Shown in pieces: positions 37,501 through 51,079 of a DNA stretch of 64,000 nt. The DNA lies in the NCBI RefSeq assembly GCF_009017415.1, contig NC_092403.1, positions 744,001-808,000 of the forward strand, read 5' to 3'. The position numbers were made by a program, and so were the translations under genes. The DNA is from Aspergillus flavus. Taxonomy: Eukaryota; Ascomycota; Eurotiomycetes; Eurotiales; Aspergillaceae. Positions within the stretch are counted from its first letter, which is position 1, and every line of letters begins with the position of its first letter. The notes under the pieces are model-generated. The model worked only from the letters and a program-made list of their open reading frames with translations. It searched no databases and was not told the origin of the DNA.

Positions 37501-40500
37501 TTGTAAATCATGTGCATCTGAACATGCCGAATATAAAAGTCGGCACCATGTCAAAGGTGATTTGAAGCATTGAGTCTCGGATGGCTCGGTCCGATGTAAA
37601 GGGTGGAAGGGCGGTCAGGTCAAGGTCTGAGGATAAGGGATCGAGCTTGGTGAGGTCGACCGCAAAGTTAGCTCAGATCAGCAATTTATGATGTTAAAAT
37701 GATGATAGAAGGACCAGGTCCTTTATTTACCATAGCAAATCTCCAAGGTGCTATTGCAATTCCAGCAACAATTCCCTGGAACCCAGAGTATCATGCTGTT
37801 GCGCCAACGATACGGGAGTATGTGTGTCTCTCCGTCACTCGGATGGCGACTGGACATGTAACTGGCATACTATGAGGTGTAACTGCGTCTCACTCTTATA
37901 CGGGAAGGAAATCGGAGCCTGATAGGGATGGAGCTCAAGAGGATGGCAGTGGGGTATTAATTGACAACCTAATCAACTTTACATTTTAGCAAGAGCAAAA
38001 AACGCAGAGCTTAATAGCCATATCATCCAGAAGCAATGTGCACTCTTACCCTCGCCACATACTCGTTCCTGACAGGCTTTTGTCCTAAGATAGCTCTCCA
38101 TGCTACCTTGGTTCCTTAAACTGTATCAAGTACGAAGAAACCAAGGCACATATCCGAGATTGCTTTGTGGCCTCGTTCATGATCACATACAAGTGATTAT
38201 CCCGCTACTCGCGTACGTCATGCAATGCTCAATGCATTCCATTGAAGAGATATCTTTCCATATTCCCATATAGTCCCGCTTCGTACATGTATATTCGCTT
38301 CTGCGAGTGAATTGCTCGGAAAGGACAGCTGATGCCGTGGGCATGAAAGAGGGACAGCGTGGATAATAGATATGGAAGCGAACAGGGAAACAATCTGCAG
38401 CTGCGCGATGTTAAAATCCTTATTTGGTATTTAGGCAGTAGTGCCTAAAGCAGACAGGTCAATGCTCCAACTGAACAATAGTCTATCACTGAGTGCAAAA
38501 GCTCCTCATGGTGACAGCATGCTTGGGTACATACCTTTCTGTAACCTCGCTAGAGTAGCCAAAGATGTGGCTCTTCCCTAGGACCATTGTCCCAAGTATA
38601 TACCGCAGACGAGTATCGAAGTATTTGGACTCGTAGAGATACTACTTATTCGAACTGCAAGAACAAACGGTAGCCAAGACACCGGTATATCATACGGAGT
38701 TCCTTTGAGCGATGGAATTGGATGACTGACGATACAGACAAAACAGAATTAGTGTCTAAGAACTATAGGCATTGGAGCCAACTCCACAGAGGTAAACGAA
38801 GACCTTTAGGACAGGCAATTAGGGACTTGACTAGATGGCCGCGAGGAAAGAATCAAAGTGACCAGAAGCAGTGACAAGACGAATATGGTGACTAAGCAAG
38901 CACTTTTGGACAATATAAATGTCTTGTGTCAAAGATAATAATAAGTCGAGGAAGAGCTGTGCTAGGAGACTGGCTTGGGTGGACAGCCATAGCAATCATC
39001 GCACACCCCAGGTTAACAATTGACAGGGATTATTGGCTCTAGGTGTTCAACCAATATTCATTTCCTATCAACTAAGGTGCAATATTTAATAGTAGACTTC
39101 CCAAGCCTGACCGCGTGTGAAGGAAGCTAATTCCAGCACTCATCACTGGCCGAGGATGAGGATGTGCGTGCTTCCCGAGCACATTGTCTTAGTGGTTGAT
39201 GTCTTCATCTCTCTCCCTTCCCTCTCTCTCTCCTGACATGAATGCAGATGCCAGTTCATGGTAGGGATCGACTTGAAGTCATAGACAAGGAATGATAAAC
39301 ACGCTCTCCATGGAATTTGCTCCAACTCTAGGGTCTCTCCTCGCTGATTCCGCATCTTCTACGTAATCTCACATGGTACCATACCAGAAGCAATTATCGG
39401 TCTGGGTAGTCTGAGTTTAAATTCGCAACCCACAGTCTTGCCATACCCCCCTGTACAGTAACCTGCGCTATGATGGAAGGACTTTGAGTTGGCCAAAGAC
39501 ATTTGTCTACAATGGTGCATCTAAAGCATAAGGCCAGCAAACAAAGTCTGAGTCACAGGAGAAGAATAAAGAAGAATATTCTTGTTAGTAGGAATAGAAC
39601 AGAGTCATATGTGTAGCGGGGAGAAATTGGGATGCATTCCAATGCAAAACCCAAGTCTGGACACAACTCATTACTCCGTACTGGATAAGCCCTTTACACT
39701 CCATGATCTGGATGGTTTAATTTCAGTACGTACCCACATATCAGGCTGCTACTCATACTGTATTGGAGAAGATCGTCACGCCTAAACCCAATCAGTACCA
39801 AACTAGCATAGACACCAAAATGTGGCGGAGCTGACCGTTGAAATTTTCTAATCACGACGGAAGCGAAAGGGTGGCAGTAAAGGGGGTTTGTTGTTACTAT
39901 GAGACCCTAACATTGGTAACAGTTCGAGCCCATCTGGCCACTAGGAACCAACGTGATCCCGGCAAAAAATGGTTCACACAACTGAGACGCTGAGAATTTA
40001 TTATGATCTGTGAATTCTAATATCAGTCCAGAGTCTATCAGCAAGACATAAGAATGAAAGACTCATCATATATCCTCTGCCCTCACGAAAAACAGTCTAT
40101 ATATGAACTGTTGCCTTTTAGCCACTGCAGAGGTACAAGTACATGTAAGACTTCTTCTCTAAAGCTCTGCCCTAGTCGGATATTATCGGTATGTCAGAGC
40201 CGATAGGGCTCTTGTGGCTTTGAGAGCGCTAACTGTGCTGGTAGCCCTATTTGCTAACGGGGCCGCTGTGTCTGAATCTACAACGAGACAACCGACAGAA
40301 TCTTACAGAGAAAATCATGCTGAGCGACAACCGCAAAATTAACTTACCCATGGGGTGAATATTCCTGGATTAAATGCCCACGGAACAGTTGTTGTCGTAT
40401 CTTATATCTACGGTCCATCGTTCCTCCGTCTAAAGTGCCCGAGATTATGACGGCCCTTTGATCCATCCAGGCCGTTGCTCGTCGTCGTCCAGAATGATCA

Positions 40501-43500
40501 CCACATGGGGTGATTTACTTCTTTTGTGGATGTATCACTGTCTCTCCCTTTTTTGTCCTTCTTACCTTTGCCCTACAATATGGTAGGGTGTAATTCGCAA
40601 CATGTTATCAATCTAGCGACGCGCGTCCGCGTTCAAAGCTCTGCTATTTTCCAGAGACCAGCACACCAACACTAATCCCGCCAGACAATCAGAAGTCAAT
40701 CCTTACTAGTAGGAATTTCAACATGAGTTGTTGTATCCGAATGTGATCGATTCCTGCAGGGTCTGCCAAATGAGAGAACTGGCCCAGCCCAAGGCGCGGG
40801 TGTGAGCCACATGCGTTGGTCAATAATGCGTACGTTCTCGATTCTTCCGATGTGCATCCCGGCTGGTCGTTGAATCCCCGACTAATTGAAATGGCTATTT
40901 GTTTAGGCTTACTCGCATCGATTCAATGCTCGGAACCCTTGGCGGAATTTTCTGAGCAACCTTCCGTGTATCCCTCGATGTATACCACTTCCCGACCACG
41001 CCGTCTGTATATCATTGCAAGGTAGGCCGGGGCAGTGTAGCAACTGTCTGGATGGAGAAGGACCATGGATCAGACCTATGGTGCAGCGCCAGGGGGAGGG
41101 CAGACAAAGGACGGTCGGCACGAGGTAGGCTGAGACTCTCTTCCTCACTGCTCAGCAGGGTTTACAAAAGACCGCTGTCACTACTTCGCTTCAAGGGAAA
41201 GGTCGGTTCTATCACTCGCCTGAACAGACGCCATGGTGATCGTAATCCTGATCCAGAGACTTGACTTCAATGGTTAGCCGTTGGTACCCAGATTTCCCAC
41301 TGCAAGATCTATGAGACGTGTTTTCTTAGCAGATTTAAACAACTCAGTACCACAAAAGGAGTGCTGCTAACCGTGCATTCCACATCTTTTTTTTAGAACC
41401 ATCAAATTTGAAAGGCATAGACAGCGCAGATAGTCTGATAGACTGAAAATGAGCCTGTTGGCCATCTGGGCGATGTTTGGTCGTAGAAAGCTTACAACCA
41501 GGGGCTGCGGTGATTGACCTCCCTCACTAGATGTATTCTTCGGTGCATTATCTTGGCTTGTAGACCTAAGATTTTTCATTCGAAATAGATTTTATTAGAT
41601 ACCCAAATTGAACTCCCCGAGGCTTTGTAAAGATTTAGCTAGTAAACGTAGCACTGAAGGGATGACAGGGCAGCCTCGGCTCTTGAAACTGCTTGCTCTC
41701 TTAGCGAGGTGTCCACTGCCGAATCAGTCATTGGGGCACAAGATTGTTACGACGAGTCATGACATCTCTCCGGTCCCTTTACCGTTTTTTTTTTTAGGTC
41801 ACAAATTGCCGATCAAAATTTGGGTGGGCCGCGGGTAACTCACGTCCAGAACGACACCACCAGAACCGGTTGCTCCGCATAAAAACTAACATCAGTGTCA
41901 CTTCGGTATCAGTGGGCAACAACGCTGTAGAACTTTGGGTTGATCCAGCTTTTCCACGCTTTTCGCCACAGTCCTGGCCTTTCACTTTCACGGTAGGAAG
42001 CTCCACAGGGTGATTTCACCGCTCGAGTTGTGATTGGCGTGTTGTGCTTGCAAGTCAGCCAGCCACTACACCAGACGCTGCTTTCCGTCTGTACTTCAGC
42101 CAGCCACAACAACGAAGGGGCATTTCTCAACGATGGTATTTCCGCGGAGATCACTCCTATTTCAGTCAGCAATCTCTCTCTACGACGAATTAGGGCAGTT
42201 CAATTAGTGGGTTCCTTCTCTGACCCGTGTTCATCCGGACGAGGTATTCATTCGAAGCCCAACGTCCTCGAATATTGACTCCCACACACATCCCGCCCTC
42301 AGAAAACAGGTTGCCTTGCTGGGGGATCATGGGGTCTCTTCACAAAATGCCCCCGATGAGCCCCTTCAGTCACGTCGATTTTCGAGAGGAGATGAGGGAA
42401 CTCACTTTACCAGAGCTGCCAGAAGATTTTGAATGTATTTTTGCGCATCGGTTCATCTCCTCACTACATACTTGGGGTTTGGCTATAGGCGGGCCCGTAG
42501 TTATGTCGACCACGGGTATATTGGACATTTCCCATAACCAGCACTTGTTATGATTTAATAATTGAATACCTCAACCCTCTATATATGGTTAGCCCAATAC
42601 CAGTAATTTACAGTATATAGGCGTACTCATCGAAGGAAATCATAGCAAAGGCATTGCCACGTAACAAGCTCGCTTGAACGGAGCGAGTACAGCGCGCGAA
42701 TACAGACATGGTAATAAGGATGTCTTGAGCATGTACAGATATAAGGTCAGGTCAAAAACGAGAATAGCCAACACAACCGCTCAACGCGCGTTGCGAGAAA
42801 TATACGAGAGAAGGATCGCTCGGACGGAAGCTATCTACCCGGCATGTCTCTCAGATAGGTCCAAAATATCAGGCTGGGACCCACAATCGGAGATTTTTCA
42901 ACAGCGTCTATTAGATTGGCTAGGATTAGTACGTGGCGTTCTTAGTCACCCATGACTGGCCTCGAGAGCTTGCGCGATGCGGAAGTCAGGCAGCTATTTC
43001 CATCGATCATGGTTGGCTATCCCGTATATCCTGTTGGAACCAGGAAGTACCAGTGATGCTGAAATCTAGTGATATATGCAAAATGAGATCCGCAAGGCTA
43101 TCTACACTGTCATTAACATCTACGCATCGCTATGTTACTGTCATATCCTTGAAGGGAGACTATACTGATCACATCATTATTGTCAAAATATTATGAGCAT
43201 ATAAGACGAGAGAAGCGCCCAGTAGCACAAGCTCTCCTAAGAATGTGAATACTGGATATAGTATTAAGTAGAATGATGTGCTGCTCCGTACAACCTATTA
43301 ACTCTCACTGTCTCACAGATATGACAAGGCTGTTATCGGAATGTGTGAAATATCTGCATGCTTCGGGAGTGACGAAACACTGGTGTGTAGTCTGAATTAA
43401 GCTACAGAGAATTACGGTATTATATCGTTCTACGCCCCGCAAAGCATTCTGTTCAGGTTGCCGTGAACATATTTACTTGAGCTCTGGTAGAATTGGAACA

Positions 43501-46500
43501 GCATTTTGTAGTACCTCAACCAGTATTATTCGCTCATAGCACCTGCCAGTAACGACCATTGTACTGTACCGTGGCCTATGCCTGTTAGATTCATCGCCCT
43601 TCCTTGCGGCAAGGCCACCTTGTATCATTGTGTATTTCGCTGAGTCAAGTAGCGTATCGAGTGATAATTTGGTCTATCCATGATTGATTGTGTCACAATT
43701 TGGTACTTGTTTTGTACGCCCCCTTCTCAGTTAACATCTGCCAGAAAAAAAGACAAGTCTTGCAGATTGACCAGAGCTATGTGAAATATTGAGGAAGACA
43801 TCAATCATGGCCACAGAAGCAGGTCTGGTGGTAAGAGCGAATATGGGATGTATTACTAACAGGCAGAGGCAGCACCGGGATTTTCGGAGAATATCCCGTG
43901 CGTTGATACATCGGACAAACGGATTCCTTCCTGTGCCTTCTCCCTCTCTTTCCCTTTTGACTGACTTGGATGCAGTAGGTGCGATTCTGCTGCTCTGGCG
44001 TTAAGCGTCTGTGTGTACCAATGCTTTTTATAACATGAATTTTCCATCTGCATCGGCCAGATATGTGCTTTTTTCCTCACACACGCCTGGTTTGACAATT
44101 ACCCCCCACCCCCAAATTCTAATATTGTTCTTTGTTTATTTTCAGTAATTCCATGTTCAACCATGTTCGTATTTGACAGATGCTGACATCCATAGCTGGA
44201 TCGAGTATAGGAGAACCAATGGCTGTAACCGCCGCGATGCCCTGAATCTATCGGATCCGCCCCCTTTCCCTTTACCGACCGCCATCACAGTGATGCCGTG
44301 CCATCCCACCTATCGAGCCAACACAGACATGTTGAACTGCGCCATCTGAGCGATTGGAATGGGCTGAAATCAATGGTAGCTGCTCACTATCAATGGATTC
44401 TGGTGGTCGATTGATAATATACGCCGACCGTCGCCTTACCCTTTTCCTAACTCCTGAAAATCCAGCATCAGACAGCTACTTTTGATAGCCCACACTCAGG
44501 GCGTCTGGTAGCTACTCAGTCCACTGGTTCGATTCAGGCCGTGATCTCTTTGGGTACTAAAGGGCTATCGGTCTTGCTACTTGTCTCTAATGTAGTAGCG
44601 GTGACAGCTCTTGGACCAGAGGTGGTTGGTTTGCCCTGGCTCTTGAAGTTGGTAGATTTCAAGATCAACGCATTAGTGGATACATTCATGCGGAAAGGCT
44701 TGTGAACCTGCTTATACGGGGTGTCATAACTTTCTTGAGGTTTATGTTGGCTGCTTGCACCAGTACCCTTTGTTGTATAGACTGTGGCGTGGCTTAACGC
44801 CGGTAGTGATGACTTTATAATTCACGGGGTTCTGCTTCCTGGTTATAAACGTCAAGGGACGGTCAACGTACCTTATCGGGACGGCCCGAAATGTCGACGC
44901 TGGGGTTGGCTTTAGTAAGCCGGTGACTACGGGACAGACCCTGGCAGAAGGAACGCTGGGAAACAGTTTCATAAAATGCCCGATGATCACTCTTGGAAAG
45001 TAAGCGCTGGCTTATAAACATTATCCCTTGTGAGGCCTTGACGCCAGGCCTAAGTGAGTATCACCTACCTGCTACTATAACGCCTACGTCGCTTTTACAT
45101 TGGCCCAATTCCCGCGTCGTCCCTCGCAAGTAACACAAGCATGCATTATTTTATGATTATGAAAGCCCAATTCCAGATCTCTTGTTTGAACTAGTGAGCA
45201 CGATCGGATAGTACCTACGGTTGATCATCCTTTTTTCTCCCGGACAACAACCGACGATGATTTAAGGAGAAAATAAGGGCTCATGATTACATAAAAAATG
45301 CCAGCGATTGAGAAAGACTTCTATCAATTCTTTAGTTCCGAGACCTTGCATATATTATTGGCCCTACCAAGGAAGAAGCACTTCCCTCATTAGATCGAGG
45401 CAACCTTACACCATTCCCAAGGCTTCCGTCGTTCATTATTTAGGTTTGAGTGGGCGTCCCACAACGAGATAAAAAAAATAGATAAGAGGATCAAGACTCG
45501 AGACACCCCTTAAAACCGAGAAAACAAAAATATATGCATGAGGAACTAAAAATGGTGATGGTTTGCTCACCCAGCCTGTTTGAGTGCAGGCCCTTATTTG
45601 AGATGTGATGTCTTGCTAACGTTCGTACTTAGCAACCCACTCCCTCACCTAAGTCAAGTGCTGATATCTCTTCCTTATTTGATCGAGTACGTCTAAAACG
45701 TTCATGGTGTACTTTGCGACACTGCGCTGATTCCGACAGATCAATGAACTGAGTCAACATGTCACTATGCTGACTGCAAAGCTATTTGCATCCATTTATC
45801 AGAATGACCCTGGTTGTCTATCCCCACTGGGTGACATTGATGACATGATTCGACTGCAGTTCATGCTATCCGAAGAGATATCGCAGCTCTATGCTATACT
45901 ACATCATTACGGGCAGTCCTCGAGGCCTGTATTATGAACATTAATGATTCGTTGGAAATGGACTTTACTCGAACGTGGGTTGAGAGCGATCACGAAAAGC
46001 TGACACGTCGCCACAGCACTGTGACTGCAAGATTTGTTATTTTTGGCATGAATAACGCGCACAATTGTACTATCTGGTTTCCTGGTAAATTTGAGATTTA
46101 TCTCTGTGGATCTCAAAGTTTCTCCTATTGTGCTCCAAGTGCGTCTTCTGACCGGAGTGTTGGGGGTAAAATTGCTGCGTTTTTATGCGGCATTCCACTT
46201 TTGCCTTTGGGTCACATGGGCCCTGTAAATTATTTCAAGGTGTGATCCACGTAGCAGTAAGGATGATCAAGGTAGAATGAATGCCAACGGTCTATCTGAT
46301 ATGTGTAAAGGAGAATCCTAGCAGGATCAAAGACGGCCCCATTGCGTAAAGAGAGGGAGGCTGTTTGGAGTTTCCTAACTTCGGCTGTTGTATTACCGAC
46401 TAGCCGACGCATTGAAGTGGATTTCAGTCTTGGAACCAGCAGTTAACTGGATCCGTTTGGCGCAGTCATTGGCTGGGGATTTGTCCCTAATCTGTTTCCC

Positions 46501-48339
46501 GAATGCTCCACCCTATGTTACAGTTTCCTTCGGCCGAAAGTATATCCATCAACAAAAGAGCGTCGATTGAGGGCTGCATCCTACTGGTAGAAGAGCTTGA
46601 CCCAGGGTTCCCCTCCAGCCATTCTTCAGATTGTTTCAGCCTATTTTAGCCTGCTGTAAAATCTTTTGAGCTACTGTTCCATTGATGCAAAGGAGTGTGT
46701 ACCACCCGGATGCACGGGAGTGGATACTACCGAAAGATGAGAGCAGCACCTACCTACTCGGCAAAGATGGGATCTAGGGAACAGAATATGTTAGTTGTCT
46801 AACGTAGTGGCGCCCTGCTAAGCCCAGAACCTCAACATATAAAGTTTTCTCTGGATTAAGTTTGGCAGCGGCAGAAACGGCACATGTACTCCGTTAAAAT
46901 ACATGGCGATAGAACTCTCTTCAAAGTTATTTCTGAGTGATGGAGATTGGGACAGCTCTAGGAAACGCTAAAAAAGATATGCAGTGGCCTCGTATTGCTT
47001 TGTGACCGCTTGCTCGGCCATTGAAAAAAAAGTGATACCTCCGTGGCAAATGACCTCGGGAAGGAAGATCTCAACAAGCACGGGTCCGATCGAGGCTGAT
47101 TGATCGGCAACTGCCGCATGAAGGGCCCCATTGAAAACCTGTCCCACCGAGAGTTCTTTATCTAACATAGTGATTTCAGCTCCTTCCTACTCCGTATAAT
47201 AGTCCAGATTACTGCAGGTAACGTATATATGTTGCTTGCTAGTCCAACTATTTAAGATCTCGGAGATCCTCGGGCCCTCGCTATGCATTATTTTTCATGT
47301 CGTGTGTCCCGTCTTCTATGCGCTATACGATATGGATGAGTAGCTATGAAGTCAGGTATGTCATCTAGACTCGTAATGCTATTGTTGCTCGTTTGTACGT
47401 TTATGAAGGGTCCTGATATCCCTTACCTAATGTCCTTATCCTGTCTAACCTTCTGATTATGGTTTACCGGGAGACCCTGCATCTGGTTAACAGCGCGGCG
47501 CCGATCTTCCACAACCTTCCTACTAACAACCTCCAAACACATGACATATAAAACGTTGATTTTGCAACCTAAATACTGAACGTCCCGAGTATCGCGGACG
47601 TGCATAGTGCTGCAGATCTCCTGTATCCGCATCCCAGATCCACGGTGACGCTAGTACTTACCTGGAACGCCACTTTCATAGCGGTCAAGCCGCCAAGAAT
47701 TCGCTTAATATGAGTTGACAGCATGCCCCTAGGGTCACCATGGTCACCACGCCTCTTTTTTAATGAGTGATGAGTTTGTGCAGAATCGTGGTTCGCAGCT
47801 CTGACCTTATTAGATGTATAGAGGTAACGTGAATGATGACTTTAGGGCACGAAAAGGGGGCGTGTCCACGCCGAGTACTATGTGCGAAAAACCGCTGAAG
47901 CCGGAACAGAACAATCAGGATACCTCCCGAATTGGCCTCGACGGGGCGGGGTGAGCTCGATGCAGATAATTAGCAGGAAGGGGTGAAGGGAAAGTCATAT
48001 GCATGCCATGCGGTGCAATTCAAATGGAGGAAGCCTACTCGATGATACTACTGTGTGCGGGGTTCTTAGGAGCGGCAGGGAGCCCGGCGACTTCCATGCT
48101 AGATAGATATCCATGAAATCGCCACCTCGAAGGGGCTGCAGAAAGCTGTTCAGGTTACATGTCAATCCGATGCCAAGGGTTGCACGTTGACCGTACACCC
48201 ACAAACCCTTGGCGTGAATGTGACTTAAGTGGTGACTAAGGGCCGTTGGCTAGCTGTCTTTATGATTATATCATACTCTAATTTCTGATGCTATCGTACC
48301 AGCACATCTTAACAGGCTTTCTCTCGTCTCGTAGTTTGC
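34506..48339. other. Gene desert, about 13.8 kb
   Basis: No open frame longer than about 110 residues occurs here, and none carries a clear domain or a splice-extended model. Short relics can be seen: an ankyrin-like fragment at 36635-36920 (-) and a thiamine-enzyme-like phrase at 46968-47168 (-). Scattered T and A runs occur but no tandem repeat, terminal inverted repeat or transposase. The base composition is not extreme by eye. Best read as decayed, non-selected DNA. Confidence 0.6.
36635..36920 (-). pseudogene. Ankyrin-repeat gene fragment
   Basis: Reading the minus strand in one open frame (ending at a TAG at 36635-36637) gives LTLHGLI, then RRPPCSCIHFLLDHNTNAAA, HSVREHGTSSAAAAGRLQDM and AKLIIES. 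This resembles an ankyrin helix pair: TLHxLI, C-I-x-x-LL-x-H-x-A, then G-T-S-x-x-A-A-A-G-x-L-x-D-M. No start codon or flanking repeat in the same frame was found, and the surroundings are non-coding, so this looks like a remnant. Confidence 0.35.
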
Positions 48340-48599
48340 ATGGAATCAAAGTTGGACTCTCCTTCCTCTTCTGAGACAACGACAACGAAAAAGAAACGAC
48401 CGATCCTCTCCTGCCTTCCGTGTTATAGGCGCAGAGTGAAGGCGAGTTTCTGCACCTACTTACGTGCCCTACTTCTTCTGTCGGATGGGTTTCAATATTC
48501 TGCACAATACACGAAGTAGGGTGAAGGCTAATCAGCATCCTGCTGCAGTGTGATCATCTCATGCCCTGCACACCGTGCTGCCTACTGAGATTATCGTGA
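48340..48599 (+). pseudogene. Broken Zn2Cys6 transcription factor gene, first exons only
   Basis: ATG 48340 opens 34 codons containing KKKRPILSCLPCYRRRVK, the first half of a Zn2Cys6 cluster. After a 107-bp interval (48442-48548, ending TGCTGCAG) the second half reads CDHLMPCTPCCLLRLS and meets TGA at 48597-48599, before the sixth Cys. The donor is GCGAGT instead of GTGAGT, either a GC-AG intron or a mutated site. Further downstream, pieces such as ASRLSKF in another frame look like the linker that follows such clusters, so at least one frameshift has occurred. The pattern CX2CX6CX5CX2C is clear; no regulatory domain remains in the next kilobase. Confidence 0.55.
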
Positions 48600-50364
48600 A
48601 GTCGGACTCCGCCTTTCTAGTTCTGCTAGCCGGCTCTCCAAGTTTGTGCATTCCTCTATTATATTTTGGATCAATTCTGACTGCAGCATATATTCATTGC
48701 GACCTTCTTCTGTTAATTCGCACTGTGTAGGTGTGCCCCGTACGGGTTTTGTAAGTCACGCTCCGGGTCAGGTTAAGCGCGGTTTTACCCTTCCTCGCGT
48801 AAAGCAGCGCGTCGCCCAAGCTCCAACAGAAAGAAAAATCGACCACCCCACTCGAACGCACAGTCAAATCTATACTCTAACCTTCATACAGAAGGTGTCT
48901 TATCTCACGAACATATTCTATGGTGTTCCCATGGCTACCCAATAGCTTCTTCGTTATGCCTGACGTTTGATTATCGGCATTAGATCTGTGTATTGGGGAA
49001 AATTGGATAATACCGCTTTATCATTTGTGGATTTGGGATTATCCGAGCTGTACATGCATATATAATCTTGAGTGCCAGGCCATATGGTAGGCTCACAGAT
49101 ATAGAAAAACACTATCGGCTTGGAGGAACAACAAGCTTGTGCTGTGGAGCAAATTCCACAGCTCTATGTTTATAGAAGATCCAGTAACTAAGGGGTATGT
49201 TCACGTAATTGAAGTTTGGATTCTCAGCATCCAGCCAATGTATGCTAAGTACAAGTTGGACGTTTCTGCAGCAATTATGAAAGGAAAAGCAAGCCCGGGA
49301 TATTTCCTTGCGTGTCCTCTCTCAGTTCGGTGACTGGATGAAGTTGTGGTATTCATATCATCTTCCTCTCTTGTAGTTGTGGTCTTTCTGTTTGCCACAG
49401 GTTTACAAGCCAGATAACCTACGCTTGGTGCGCAGGAAGTCGCCAGCGGTGTTCAAATTCAGTACAAGTTACGTTACTAGATGGCCCTACTATAAATACC
49501 TGGGATGCGGCGGTAAGCGAGGACGGATGATCCCCCCTTCCCCTCGGGCTCGCCGTACCTTCGTGTTCATTGTCGAGTGCCGCGACAGAATTCTTCTGCC
49601 CCACTGAGCCTGGAATTAGGTCCCGAATTCACAAAACCAAAATTCGCCTTTTTGACCTGAGATTACGGTTGGTATGCTGGGGATGCAACCATATACGTAT
49701 CACCTCTGGATCCCTGAGTGGTCTTTGGACTTTCAGTTTAAGTTTTGGTGCCCCATGCATCCAAAACCTCTGCGCTGTCGATTTCGTCTGGCTGTCGCCA
49801 GTTCACGTGGGCCACATTGTGTATCTGTCACGATCTTACATATGTTTAGGCCTATCAGCATCGATCCCACTATTGCTCGATGGTTGAGCCCCGCTTGGAC
49901 GTTATCCCTTCCGTTAATCGGGTGCAGGACCACAATAACTCAGGCGCTTGAAGACAGATGTCTATGAAGTGTGTGCCCTGTCATCAGTTCAGCATGTTAG
50001 CTATTATTAAGCCAGAGCCCTGGATTGTGGCCCCCTGGCATTTTTGGATCGGCGTGGGTAGGTTCAGTCAACCGTACCCGGAAATGATGATGATCTTGGA
50101 TCCATCTCACTATCACCGGGCCCCTCACTAACGCTCGTCATAAATACCCTAGACCGAACCTAAAAGAATATCAGGCCGTCGAAGATGAGAGTCCCATAGG
50201 CGGAACAAACACTCGGTTACCAAAGAGACGCATCGTGTTCTCAGTTGACAACCTGAACTGGTCGTTGCTTTATTCCTCTATTATTTTATGTTTAATACGA
50301 ATCCCACTCGTTCGTGACCACGACCGTTAGCTCATACCAATTCCAGTGACTAGTAGACATAATT
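48600..50364. other. Continuation of the gene desert
   Basis: Possible frame-shifted remains of the broken Zn2Cys6 gene lie just after 48600. Beyond that, the short frames at 49139-49967 show no domain, and I see nothing else. Confidence 0.4.
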
Positions 50365-51079
50365 ATGGTGGATAGACGTGAGTATTGTCCTTCGCCACTG
50401 CTCTGGGATTTCTAGTGGTCGGTAGTATTGACACTTTACAAGTCAACGCAGCACGTGCCCTGCGCGTCGCCGAGATTATTAACGACTACCGAACGCTCCT
50501 TGTGCATATCGCTCGGCATAATGTCCAGATCCCAACGGAAGATTATCACGAAGAAGCATACAAAGAGATTAGAGATGGTCTTGCTGCTGCCCAGGCACTG
50601 ATGTCAGCCAACTACAACCCCATTGTGGCATCTGCACAGTCCAACACGGAGACGGAAAAGGCAGAACTGAAGAGGTACGGGGACCCGCTGTATCAGCTGG
50701 CTCGGCGTATCCTGATTATCTGCAGAACTATCCTTGACGCAAGTGCTCGGCGATTCCAAGCGCACCGTATCTACCTCCGGGTGGCAGTCGCCAGAAGATG
50801 GGTCATCGCCCGGCAGGATATCCTACGCGGAGCACGGCCAGGAATACAGCATACGGCTTCACTTATTGCCGTGGGCAATACATTCCGACAGGTAAATCGT
50901 GCCCTATACTTTCAAATTTGTAAGCACTAGATTCACTGACGATGCAATAGGAAATGGCGCGAGTGACGGACCAGTACGCTGTGGATGATCTGCGGGCCGC
51001 GGATACGCGGGCAGGATATTGGACTGAAGAGGATCCATCACTACCGGAGATCCTTGACTGGATTCATGATCACTTGTAG
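50365..51079 (+). CDS. Isolated orphan protein, 205 residues
   Basis: Exons 50365-50377, 50416-50891 and 50951-51079 close in phase. The second intron (59 bp, GTAAAT..AATAG) is ordinary. The first is only 38 bp (GTGAGT..TTCTAG) but is needed to reach an ATG, since the open frame has a TGA just upstream. The protein is mostly helical and rich in Ala, Arg and Ile: TLQVNAARALRVAEIINDYR, then LVHIARHNVQIP, LYQLARRILIICRTIL, and an Arg-rich stretch with RWVIARQDILRGARP. The C-terminus is acidic (TEEDPSLPEILDWIHDHL). There is no signal peptide. No family recognised. It is the only orderly gene in roughly 20 kb, which makes continued selection or recent arrival likely. Confidence 0.6.

Noticed and set aside
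39143..44098. Possible duplicated pyrimidine-rich segments near 39220 and 43930 in the desert
   Set aside because: Both are CT-rich with a nearby GATGCAG, but the flanks do not align, so no repeat can be claimed.
44742..44990. 82-codon minus frame in the desert
   Set aside because: No recognisable motif; both strands show several stops around it.
46968..47168. Minus frame reading GALHAAVADQSASIGPVLVEI, like the thiamine-pyrophosphate enzyme block that ends GPVLVEIP
   Set aside because: Only one short phrase fits and nothing else of such an enzyme was found on either side; likely chance, at best a relic.
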